From NCBI RefSeq assembly GCF_032452875.1, contig NC_083876.1, positions 28,060,001 to 28,124,000 of the forward strand: DNA of 64,000 nucleotides. Direction: 5' to 3'. The notes below the pieces were generated by a model that saw nothing but the letters and a program-made list of their open reading frames with translations, did not search any database and had not been told where the DNA came from. A program made the translations under genes and the position numbers. Origin of the DNA: Bos javanicus (Eukaryota; Chordata; Mammalia; Artiodactyla; Bovidae). Below are positions 30,301 through 42,300 of the stretch, piece after piece. Positions within the stretch are counted from its first letter, which is position 1. The number at the start of each line of letters is the position of its first letter.

Positions 30301-33300
30301 TCAGAGTCTTTTCCAATGAGTCAACTCTTCGCATGAGGTGGCCAAAGTACTGGAGTTTCAGCTTTAGCATCATTCCTTCCAAAGAACACCCAGGACCGAT
30401 CTCCTTTAGAATGGACTGGTTGGATCTCCTTGCAGTCCAAGGGACTCTCAAGAGTCTTCTCCAACACCACAGTTCAAAAGCATCAATTCTTTGGTGCTCA
30501 GCTTTCTTCACAGTCCAACTCTCACATCCATACATGACCACTGGAGAAACCATAGCCTTGACTAGATGAACCTTTGTTGGCAAAGTAATGTCTCTGCTTT
30601 TGAATATGCTATCTAGGTTGGTTATAACTTTCCTTCCAAGGAGTAAGCGTCTTTTAATTTCATGGCTGCAGTCACCATCTGCAGTGGTTTTGGAGCCCCA
30701 AACAATAAAGTCTGACACTGTTTCCACTGTTTCCCCATCTATTTCCCATGAAGTGATGGGACCAGATGCCATGATCTTCGTTTTCTGAATGTTGAGCTTT
30801 AAGCCAACTTTTTCACTCTCCTCTTTTACTTGGTACAGATTAGGAGCATTTAACCCACCATGAAAAGAGGTCAAGAAATGTTTTGTGAGGGAGACAAGAG
30901 CTGAGCTATCTTAATAAATGAGCATGATATGGTGAAAGGTGGCAAGAGGGGGGTAAGAACATCAGATGAAAAGAAAACTGGAGCATGAAAAGGATATATT
31001 TGAGGCTATAACGGAGGCACAAACTGAGGAGGAAATAAACAAGTGGAATTATACTCAAGATATGTTTATCAAATGGAAGGAACAGGACTCTGAACAACTA
31101 AATAGGGATGGCAGAGCATGGAGAATACTGGGTGACTTCTAGCTTCCTGGTTGAAATTGTTGGTGGAATGTGGTACCGTTTACAAAGATAGAGAACTTGG
31201 TTACAGGAGAGAATAATAGATCATGATTCATTTTTGAATTTATTAAGTTTGAATTTCCTGTTGATATATACATTCTTCTTTAGAAAGTTAGCTAGGTGGG
31301 TCAGTAGTGGAATAAGTCCATTTATTTCTTTATATTTTTCTCCAACCTTTCAAAGGATAGGTGTCATATCTAGAATTGATACAATTTTCTATGCCCTTTG
31401 AATGAGATGAACCTAGCATGGCATTTCAACCAAATCTAATTTCCATGACTTTCACCAGAATTAAACACTTTTGTAATAATTCTGTTTCAATTAATAGGTG
31501 AGTTCTATAGGCTAAGTATTCTTGGGGGACTGAAGTGCTTAACATGTACTAAATGCTGGGTCAACACTTGCTGAATGAATGACTGAATAGTTGAATAATT
31601 ATGGTGTGATATTTATGATGTGACATCACCACTATATTAAGTTCTACATTAAAAAAGACTTCAAAATGATTCTATTACTTCTCTTAACTTTCTTTATACT
31701 GCTTTTCTCTTGAAAGTGAAAGTGAAGTCACTCAGTCATGTCTGACTCTTTGTGACCCCGTGGACTGTAGCCTACCAGGCTCCTCCGTCCATGGGATTCT
31801 CCAGGGAAGAATACTGGAGTGGGTTACCATTTCCTTCTCCAACTTCCTCTAATCTCTCATACCTGCTCTTGGTGCAAACAAAACATTTGCTGCTAAATAG
31901 TTTCATCAACATCACTTTAAATTCTTTTGAACATTAAGAAGTAGGACTCAAAGGGTCCATCACCACACATTTGAGGCAAAATATAAACTATTTAGGAGGC
32001 ATTGTGAGAATAGAATTGTCAGAGGCAGGATGCTTGAATAACTGAAAAGATTCCATAGAACTTTATTAGTACAGCTTCAAGAAGTTTAATGAATTAATTG
32101 GTGCCTAGAAGACTTAGAACAATGCAAAGCCAATGAAGCTGGGGGGAAAAAGAAGTGTTTCTGTATATAAATTTCTCTGGATTCATGTATCCATGAAAGT
32201 ACATAACCACAGTAGACCTTAAAGACCTTTCCAAACACTATATCAATATACTACTTTTAAAGAATGCCATGAACAATATATTACTTCTTGTATTCCATAA
32301 TGCATTTCTCTCTATTATGAAATAAAATTATTCTGGAAATTTAGTTTCAAGTGTTAAAGGCAATTCTTGCTTACCAAATGGTTTCTAGAAAACTAAAAGC
32401 TTTTTTTAAAAGCCTTAATTGTATTTTGTTTTCCTGATTTCCAACACTACATAAATAATGCTAATTCTCTGTTTTCATTAAATCTCTAAAAATATATTTG
32501 TGATAAATAATACTGTGTTATTGTTTCAACCAAGTAACTTTACACAGTATATTTGATAAGTTGCCTCTATAGGAAAAAGTTCATATACAAATAAGAGAAG
32601 ATTTCCTTTTAGGGTTTTGCAATGTATTTTATATATTTAACATTTATACTTTTCCATTTTAATTTTGATAATTAAAAGTTTAAAAACTTATTGAAACATG
32701 TAACTAAATAGTGACTTCTAGTAAAATGTAATAGGATCTTTGAACTGATTCAGGCATATATGAAAGTCCTTATACGGAGAAGGCAATGGCACCCCACTCC
32801 AGTACTCTTGCCTGGAAAATCCCATGGACCAAGGAGCCTGGGCTGCAGTCCATGGGGTTGCTATGAGTCGGATATGACTGAGCGACTTGACTTTCACTTT
32901 TCACTTTCATGCATTGGAGAAGGAAATGGCAACCCACTCCAGTGTTCTTGCCTGGAGAATCCCAGGGACGGGGGAGCCTGGTGGGCTGCCGTCTATGGGA
33001 TCGCACAGAGTCGGACACGACTGAAGTGACTTAGCAGCAGCAGCAGCAGCACAAAGTTTAGATATTAATCTCCAAGTCAATTTAAAAGCCAAAGTGCCTG
33101 TTAAGTAGTTCTTCTGGGCTAAGATATATATCTACAACAGAACCATTTTCTGTTCTGTACTAAATAGCTATGTAAGAGATATATCTGAAACAAAATCACT
33201 GGTCTTAAAAACAAGGTTTGTTAATCTGCCTTATACTTACAAATGTGCTTCCACAGCAGAAGATCTATCAGGAATTGAGTAAACAGACTTACTAAAGAGC

Positions 33301-36300
33301 AATAAACCTAAGAGGAGTTAATGCTGCAACATTTCAGGTTGACCATCTAAACTCTGTCTCCTAGTAAAAGTGATCTACTATTTAGACTTAAATTCATGTT
33401 TAAAGTAAATACATTATTTTAAAACCTGGATGGTATCTTATAAATCATCTAATCTAACTTTCTACATTTATTTTCTTTTTGGAAAAGGAGAACCAAACAA
33501 ATTAAATGGCCATGCCAAGGTTCCACAGTAAATGAGTGTCTGAATGAGAATTAGACCCAACACTTAAGATATCTTATCACTACCTGTCCCAGTGTCCTAC
33601 AAAGTAAATGGCTTCTGATTGTACTAGGTCAAAATTTTATTAATTTTGTCAGATGTTACTTTCAAGATTCCTTTATGTATAGATATAGATAGGCTATTTT
33701 TTCTTTTATGTATATAATTTTAAAAGGCTGTGACTTTTATCATTCATGTGTCTAATATTTTAGACTATGTTGGCTCTTAATTTGTTTCCTTTTACTTTCT
33801 TTTTTTTATGTGTTGAAATATGACCATTTATTCTTTTAAATATATGCATTGTAAGGGTAGTAATGGGAAATACTCACTGACATGTTGTTTTTAATACAAT
33901 TCAATATATTTAGATCATATAGAAAATATAAAAGCTACAATATAAACAGAAAAATCTCAAAGCTCCATAAGTAAAATGAACAAATATATTTATGTCTGTA
34001 TATACTTACTATATTGCTGCTTACTATTTGAAATGTATTCTGTGAATGTGGAGTCAATTACTACTTCCATGAGAACATCGAAGTTACAATGATTTGGTTT
34101 TCTTTGTAAAAATAAAATATTCTTGTTTTATATGAATTTGATTTCACATCACACTTTCCAGATCTCAATCACAGACATCTGAGTAGAATATTGCTGTCAT
34201 CTATATTGAAAAGCTGACACATTATAATCAACATAAGCATGTTCTTTTTTTAGCTTACCCATTTATGTCTCAGTCTATTGAAGGCTTTCTCTGATTTTAA
34301 TTAAACTATGTTTGCTGAAATATAACGTACACCATTAGCTGGAATTCAGAATTGTAAAAAAAAAAAAAAAAAAATAGCCCTAGTGTTTTGTTAAATGAAT
34401 GCTATTAACAAATGTAGTCATGGTTATCAAACAATGGTTCTCAAACTTCAACATGTGTCAGATACACCTGATGGGCTGGCCTACCCATAGAGCTTATGAT
34501 TCTGAAGGTCAGGGATGGGACTAAGAATTTACATTTTTAAATTCCCAGGTGGTGTGACTGTTTGAAAACTGCTGCCTTAACAGAATGCTCCTCCAAAAAT
34601 AATTCTGCACTTATCCTTATGTTTATTGCAGCCTAAATATGGACCTTAGGAAATATTTAGGCTTAGACCATGTATAAACAGACATTTAGTTGCATTTTAT
34701 TCATTCATATATCTGCAAGTGTGTTTGCCTGTGAAGTATCATCATATTTTAAACTGGTATTATATACTGTCATAATTGAATGTATAAGATAAGAAAGTAG
34801 GGACATAAAAGAGCTAAGAATATTTAGGACTGACATTAGCAAGGTGGTGATACAGGAATTTCTAATGTTCATTTCCTCTCAAGAAACTTCAATCTGAACA
34901 ACTATCTGTGCATGAAAAAAACTTCACAAGAGCCAAGGATTCTGAGGGATTAAAATACCTGAATGAAGCAAAGAAATAAGTAAAAATACATTAAAGAGCA
35001 TGGGAAAAATAGATCCACCTTCCCTGCATTCCCCTTCCCCAAGCCTGGGCAGCCCATCCTTATAGGAGGAAAGTGAAATGAGTGGCCCGTCTCACCACAG
35101 ACCCCAGAGCTGGTCTGAATAATCAGTAGGATTTAGCCAGATGAAGAAGGAAGATGAATGTTTCAGACAGTAGATTGTGCTTAACAATGATCATGATATC
35201 CAAAACATAATGTTGGCACATAAAGGGGAAAAGTTGTGCAATCATATCAGATAATGCTTTCTGAGGAAGAGATAGCTGAACTCTAATAAAAAAAATGGAG
35301 GGAGGAAAACTCTGATAGAAAAAAATCAAAAAGTGGAAATGTTTCCATAAATTGTGAGATAGTCCCTTTATAAAATGTAGGGGGATGATTCAGTATCAAG
35401 ATGTCAGTTCTTCCCAACTTAATCTATAGATTCAGTGCAATTTCCATTAAAATCTCAGCAAGTTATTTTGTGCATGTTAACTAAGTAATTCTAAAGTTTA
35501 CATAAAGTAAAAGTGAAGTCGCTCAGACACGTTCAACCCTGCAACCCCATGAACTGTTGCCTACCAGGCTCCTCTGTCCATGGGATTTTCCAGGCAAGAG
35601 TACTGAAGTGGGTTGCATTTACATGGATCAGAATAAAATCCAGAATCGCCAAAACAAAACTGAAAAAAAAACGAACAAAGCTGATGGGCTGACACTACCC
35701 AACTTCAACACTTACTATAGACTGCAGTAGTAATATTTATATTTCTTCCTCTACCTCAAGTAGTTTCCTTATGTACACATGCTGGTCAGTTCTTGCTGAA
35801 GATTTGAGGGAGCCTTCCACAAATTCCCCAGACTTTATCTCTTTTCTATCTCTTTCTAGTATCTTTAGCTTCCTACTTTACATTATTCTGGTGCTTCCCT
35901 GGTAGCTCAGACAGCAAAGAACCTGCTTGTAACACAGGAGACCTGGGTCAGGAAGATCCCCTGGAGAAGGGCATGGCTACCCACTCTAGTATTCTTGCTT
36001 GGAGAATTCTATGGTCAGAGACCGTGGTGGGCTACAGTCCAGGGGGTTACAAAGAGTCAGACATGACTCAGCAACTAACACTTTACATTATTCTGACCGC
36101 TGATCTCTCATGGTCTTGGTTTCTCAAGATTCTCAGCTAGATGTCACCAAATCTACTCCATGCCTGCACTAACTGGCTGCAACTCCTCACAGCATTAAGC
36201 TGGGATAATCATAGAGCACACCTCATTTGTTTTTCATCACTTAAGAGTCACTGCCCTCTATTGTCTGTTGTTCAACCTTATTGTATATAATTTTCTTCTG

Positions 36301-39300
36301 TTTCCTGTAGTTTCAAGTATGAAAACAAATCAAGTCCCTTTATTTTATCTTAGCTAGAAGGGAAGGTCACTAGGACACTTTTAAAAATGAAGAGAGTGGT
36401 ATAAATGTTTATCTTATTATAGTAGAAAATGTTATGTTCCTCCATCCCAGAAGATAAGTGAACAGAAATTTAGAAAGAAGGAAGTGATCCACATAATTAC
36501 ATATGTTCATTGATATTGGAAAGTAAGGAGAATTGGTGACCACAGATGTCTAATAAATGTAACATTGGGAATAGATGCTAGATGATAGTGAATTAATAAT
36601 TAAATGGGAGTCAACAAATGGAGAAAGCAAGTAATGGTGACATTCTTTAGAAGTTTAGTTGAGCAGTGATGAAAAGGTACTGAATGCTATTTATAGGGGA
36701 ATTCAGAATCAAAGGTGCTTTGTTTGCTGTCAAAATCTTTGTTGAGACAAGAGAGAAAGTTAAAATTGACTATGGGTAGGACAGAGGTTGGCAAACAATG
36801 TCCTGCAGACTGGCTACCAGCTTGTGTAAGTGAAGTTTTATTGGACCATAGCCAGTCTATTCATTTGCATAATGTTTGAGGGCCTTCTGTGTTACAACAG
36901 CAGAGTTAAATAGTGGCTCCAAAAAAATCTCCATAGATCTCCAACAGAGATCATATGGCTCCAAAGTAAAAAAAAAAAAAAAAAAAAAAATATGTATATA
37001 TATATATATATATAAACTTTCACAGAAATTTGAGAACCCTTACACTAAGAATCTAATATGCAATAAATTCATATAGTATACTTTAGATCATCAAGAATTA
37101 CAGATTCAGCAGCAGTCACTTCATAATATATCATCCTGGAACAAATAACATATTTATAATGTTAATGGAAATGAAAACAGCAGTCTTGAATTTTTCATTT
37201 TGGGTAATGAAAGGCTAAAAGTAATTTTTCAAAATAAAATGATATCTTCTACCTTAACATTAAACAGTTAACATTATGTACAAGAGTTTGTGAAAAAAGT
37301 ATCTTTTGATGGTGCCATGAAACTAAACTGCTGTTATTTTAAATGATTTTTCAATTAGTAACTTGGCTTAGACATTAAAATACATATCCTATAAAAATTT
37401 CAATAAATAAAGATAGTTGGGATCTACAGTGTTTGATTTTCAAATATGTGATATTCTGTCATACACAATGTTGATCCAATAACAATGAAATGACTCTGTT
37501 TTTAATAATTTTTAAACTTTTTCTAGGCAAAGAAGTCAAGCCCAAGTCTCCACGTATGTTATGTGCATGCCAAATATTAAAAAATCTTAAATGCATGCTT
37601 TACTCAGCCTCTGATTCTATTGTTGAGTGTTTTGCATAAAGTCAAAGGTTTAACTATTTTGTGTAGATAACGTGCTGCTTATCTTGTATTTTTGAGGATT
37701 TACTATGCTGAAATTTTCCTTCATCTTTCATTCACTGGATGAACAAATTAATACCTTTCATTAATTTCTCATTAAAATCCTTAGTGCACATTTCCAATGT
37801 TTTCTCAAAATAATTTTTATGTGGTTGGTAATAAGGAATCTTTACTTGTGTGTGTATTAATCTGCTGCAATTATAAGAGGAAAATTAAATATATTGATGA
37901 TTAGAAAATAATAAGTAATATATAAAAAATATGCATGGGCATAGGAAGTAAATATTTTTATACAATCATAATTATGAATGTTTACTCATTTTTAGAGCCA
38001 CAAGTAAAAAAACAAGAGAAGCCAGGTATGTACATTTAATGTGTAGATTCATACTTGCACTCCATGTTTATAACGATAGTATGTGCTGTGCTGTGCTTTG
38101 TCACTCAGTCATGTCCGACTCTTTGCAACCCCATGGACTGTAGCCCACCAGGCTCCTCTGTCCCTGGAGATTCTCCAGGCAAGGATACTAGAATGTATAG
38201 CCATGCCCTCCTCCAGGGGATCTTCCCACCCCAGGGATTGAAGCCAGGTCTCCCTGAGTTCAATTCTTTACCACCTGAGCCACCAAAGAAGCCCAAGAAT
38301 GCTGAAGTAGGTAGACTACCCCTCCTCCAGGGGAACTTCTGGACCCAGGAATCAAACTGGGGTCTCCTGCATTGCAGGCGGATTCTCTACCAGCTGAGCC
38401 TCCCGGAAAACCCCATAGCATTCTTTTTGCAAATATTCTGTCTGAGTGCAAATATTATACTAAAATTTTATTCTTGAACAACTTTTTAAAATAAAACAAA
38501 CATATACTACCTTTTCCTAGAAAAAGTCCTATTTACAAAGATGAAATCACTGATGAATTTGTATCATTCAGAAGAAACAAACGACTAAAGACTATTTTTC
38601 ACTCATTGCTGTAGAGCACAACATCCTGTCAGAGAAACAGCTGCTCTTACTCTTCGAATTTTGGGGGGTTCCTGAGTCAGATGAACATTTCTGAGGGCAA
38701 TAGCAGGCAGCAGGCACTGTCTAAAAGAAAACACAACAATGATTTTCAAAACAGTTAACTTTTGACTCATGTCTCCCAACCGTATTTGTATTATGTTGTT
38801 GTTCAGTCACTAAGTCATATCCGATTCTGTAATCCCACAGACCGAAGCACACTAGGCTTCCCTGTCCTTCACTATCTCCTGGAGTTTGCTCAAACTCATG
38901 TCCATTGAGTCAACGATGCCATCCAACCATCTCATCCTCTATCACCCCCTTCTCCTCCTACCCTCAATCTTGCCCAGCATCAGGGGCTTTTCCAATGAGT
39001 TGGCCCTTTGCATCAGGTGGCTAAAGTATTGACGTTTCAGCTTCAGCATCAGTCCTTCCAATGACTATTTCACAGTTTACTTCCTTTAGGAATGACTCGT
39101 TTGATTTCCTTGCTGTCCAAGGGACTCTCAAGAGTCTTCTCCAGCACCACAATTCAAAAGCATCAATTCTCCAGCACTCAGTCTTCCTTATGGTCCAACT
39201 CTTTCATCTGTATATGACTACTGGAGAAAACCTAGTTTTGACATACAGACCTTTGTTGGCAAAGTGATGTCTCTGCTTTTTAATATGCTGTCTAGATTTG

Positions 39301-42300
39301 TCATAGCTTTTCTTCCAAGGAGCAAGCATCTTTTAATTTCATGGCTGCAGTCACCATCTGCAGTGATTTTGGAGCCCAAGAAAATAAAGTCCGTCACTGT
39401 TTCCATTGTTTCCCCATCTATGTGTCATGAAATGATGGGACTGGATGCCATGATCTTAGATTTTTTAATATTGAGTTTTAAGCTGGCTTTTTCCACTCTC
39501 CTCTTTCACCTTCATCAAGAGGCTCTTTAGTTATTCTTTGCTTTCTGCCATCAGTGTGGTATTATCTGCATATATGAGGTTATTGATATTTCTCCCAGCA
39601 ATCTTGGTTCCAGCTTGTGATTCATCCAGCCTAGTATTGCTCATGATTTGTCTGCATAAAAGTTATATAAGCAGGGTGACAATATATAGCCTTAACATGC
39701 TCCTTTCCCAATTTTGAACCAGTCCATTTTTATGTTGCTGCTACTGCTGCTAAGTCGCTTCAGTCGTGTCCGACTCTGTGCGACCCCATAGACGGCAGCC
39801 CACCAGGCTCCCCCATCCCTGGGATTCTCCAGGCAAGAACACTGGAGTGGGTTGCCATTTCCTTCTCCAACCCATGAAAGTGAAAAGTGAAAGTGAAGTC
39901 GCTCAGTCGTGTCCGACTCTTCGTGACCCCATGGACTGCAGCCTACCAGGCTCCTCCACCTGTGGGATTTTCCATGCAAGAGTTCTGGAGTGGGTTGCCA
40001 TTGTCTTCTCCGCCATTATTATGAGGTTGCTGTAATAAAATACCACAATCTAGGTGGCTAAAAACAACAGAAATGTATTCTCTTACAGTTCTGGATATTA
40101 GATGTTTGAAATCAAGATGTCAGCAGGGTATGAGGCAATGGCTACCCACTCCAGTATTCTTGCTTGAGAAACCCCATGGACAGAGAAGCCTGATGGACTA
40201 TAGTCCATTGGGTCACAGAGAGTCGGACACGATTGAGCAGTTGACACTTTCACTTTTTGTTTGTTTGTGAGGCACTGGGGATTAGGACTGCAGAACATCT
40301 TTTAGGATAACACAATTCAACTTACAAAGGTCTACCCTGTGACCCCTCCAAAGTTCATGTCCTTCACGTGTAGCAAAATACATTCACCCCATTTCAACAT
40401 TCCTAAGAGTCCTAATAATTTTAGCATCAGTTCAGTTCAGTTCAGTCACTCAGTCGTGCCCGACTCTTTGCGACCCCATGAATCACAGCACACCAGGCCT
40501 CCCTGTTCATCACCAACTCCCGAAGTTCACTCAAACTCACGTCCATTGAGTCAGTGATGCCATCCAGCCATCTCATCCTCTGTCGTCCCATTCTCCTCCT
40601 GCCCCCAATCCCTCCCAGCATCAGAGTATTTTCCAATGAGTCAACTCTTCCCATGAGGTGGCCAAAATACTGGAGTTTCAGCTTTAGCATCATTCCTTCC
40701 AAAGAACACCCAGGACTGATCTCCTTCAGAATGGACTGGTTGGATCTCCTTGCAGTCCAAGGGACTCTCAAGAGTCTTCTCCAACACCACAGTTCAAAAG
40801 CATCAATTCTTTGGTGCTCAGCTTTCTTCACAGTCCAACTCTCACATCCATACGTCCAAAATTTTATCAATTCAAAGTCTCATATCTCTTTATCTAAATC
40901 AGTATGGGTAAAAGTCCGGGTATGACTCTTCTTTCATAAAATTCCTTTCCACTTGTGAAACCAGAAAAATATCATGTTTAAAAAAAAAATGTGAAACTGG
41001 TTAGAATGTATATTCCCATTCCAAAGGGGAAAAATTGGAAGGAAGAAAAGGGGTCACAGGTCCCAAGTAAATCCAAAACATAGCGGGGAAGATTCCATTA
41101 GGAATCAAAGCCTAAAAATGTCCCTCTTTGATTCAGTGCTGTGTTGTCTGGACCTGAGGTGAGGGGATGGTGGCCCTGGCCTCTTGGCCCACTGGGATGA
41201 CAGTCCTGCCCTCTCTGCCCAAGGAAGTCCCATCATCCCAGCCGTTGAATCATGGCTTGGCCATTAGAGTTGATATTCCTTCATTTCATCCTGTTTCTGT
41301 CCACTTCTGTCCAGGCCAGCATTATTTTTGTTTGCATAAAATTTTCAAAAACATGACTCGTTTTGTGTTCAGTTCCTGAAGATCCAAGTCATTGGACAAG
41401 AGGGTCCCCCATAGATCTCCCTACGTCACCACATCTCTATTTCTGCCTTCTGCTGAGGTGAAGGGTTGGATCCATGATCCTGTCCAGCCACACCCTTGGT
41501 CCTGTCTCCAGGGTGCACTGTCTAGTCAGGGGGAGCATTTTCTCAATCACCAAGTACTGGTTCCTCTTGCATGACAGTTTTCTCCTCAGTTTATCGTCTC
41601 TTTCTCATTGTATCATAAGCAATGAAGAGAATCCATGCTGTACTTTCCACACTGTCCTCAGAGTTTTCTAAACTAAAGATGGATATCCTTCACTTACAAA
41701 CTCCACCTTCTACCCTACAGACGGGAGTTAAACATATTTTGTGTGTGTGTGTAGCACATAGTTTAAGCAAACTCCAGGAGATTGTGAAAGACAGGGAAAC
41801 CTGGCATGCAGCAGTCCATGAGTTTGCAGAGTCAGACACGACTGAGAGACTGAACAACAACAGCATATAATTCAAGTCATAACATTCTCTAAATTTCTGA
41901 ATCACATCTAGGTATATTTCAAAAAATATTCTTCCCAATCCTATCATCAAGTCATCTATCTTATGTTGACATTGGGGCTATTCTCTACAACAATAATCTT
42001 GAGAAAACAGAAAATTCAGGTTGAAATCCATTAGCAGTAGCAACAACTTAATGACATGTATGTGGCATGTACATGTCATTACATGTACATGTAATGTACA
42101 AGTACGTGGCATGATTTTAACTACTGTGTGTTTAATAGTCCAGTACAGGCAGGCCAGTGGGAAACTAAGATAAGTTTTACTAAAATTCTGCTTTTTTCAA
42201 ATTATGGTAAATAAAATAAAATAGTGTCCGAAAATGAATTTGTGCTCTAGTTTATTTTTATCAGATTTTAAAATTTCTGTCTTTTGTTTTCCCATCAGAG

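Larger units (their letters stand above)
17914..37526 (+). other. TRDN: TRDN intron (19.6 kb)
   Basis: Largest intron in the window. It holds five BovB copies or fragments (18771, 20662, 24487, 28510 split by a Bov-A2, 30101), many SINEs, MER5A relics (24965, 34432), an L2 end (26785), a small mariner-like MITE (26573), an L1 3' end split by a SINE (22823), an L1 ORF2 fragment split by a SINE (35380), a hAT-like relic (36778) and A/TA-rich tracts. Nothing recognisable in about 21000-22130, 25430-26560, 27000-28500, 30840-31700, 31850-32770, 33600-34430 and 37080-37500. Confidence 0.75.
40016..41620 (-). repeat. Old mammalian repeat, interrupted twice, family not assigned
   Basis: Pieces at 40016-40130 (AATAAAATACCACAATCTAGGTGGC), 40262-40428 (CTGGGGATTAGGACTGC; CATTCACCCCATTTCAAC) and 40856-41600 (CAAAGTCTCATATCTC; ATTCCCATTCCAAAGGGG; AAATCCAAAACATAGC) read as one ancient element broken by a Bov-tA and a BovB. 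I know the text pattern from mammalian genomes but not its family name; the strand is a guess. It explains the GC-richer open frames at 41167-41671. Confidence 0.5.
38026..42298 (+). other. TRDN: TRDN intron (4.3 kb)
   Basis: Holds a dimeric Bov-tA (38089), a BovB (38797), a Bov-A2 (39736), an old repeat from 40016 to about 41600 broken by a SINE and a BovB, a BovB end (41762) and a palindrome cluster (42049-42096). The acceptor is TTTTGTTTTCCCATCAG. Confidence 0.8.

Noticed and set aside
30122..30874. 250-residue open frame on the minus strand
   Set aside because: It is the BovB 3' ORF region with flanking DNA at its start, lacking the RT catalytic part; not a host gene.
33246..33292. Exon-like segment ttccacag|CAGAAGATC...|gtaaac
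   Set aside because: 22 nt, which is not a multiple of three, with a poor pyrimidine tract and no fit to the triadin order.
41167..41671. GC-richer open frames that look like a small gene
   Set aside because: They lie in an old repeat, overlap in different frames and have no splice or codon signature.
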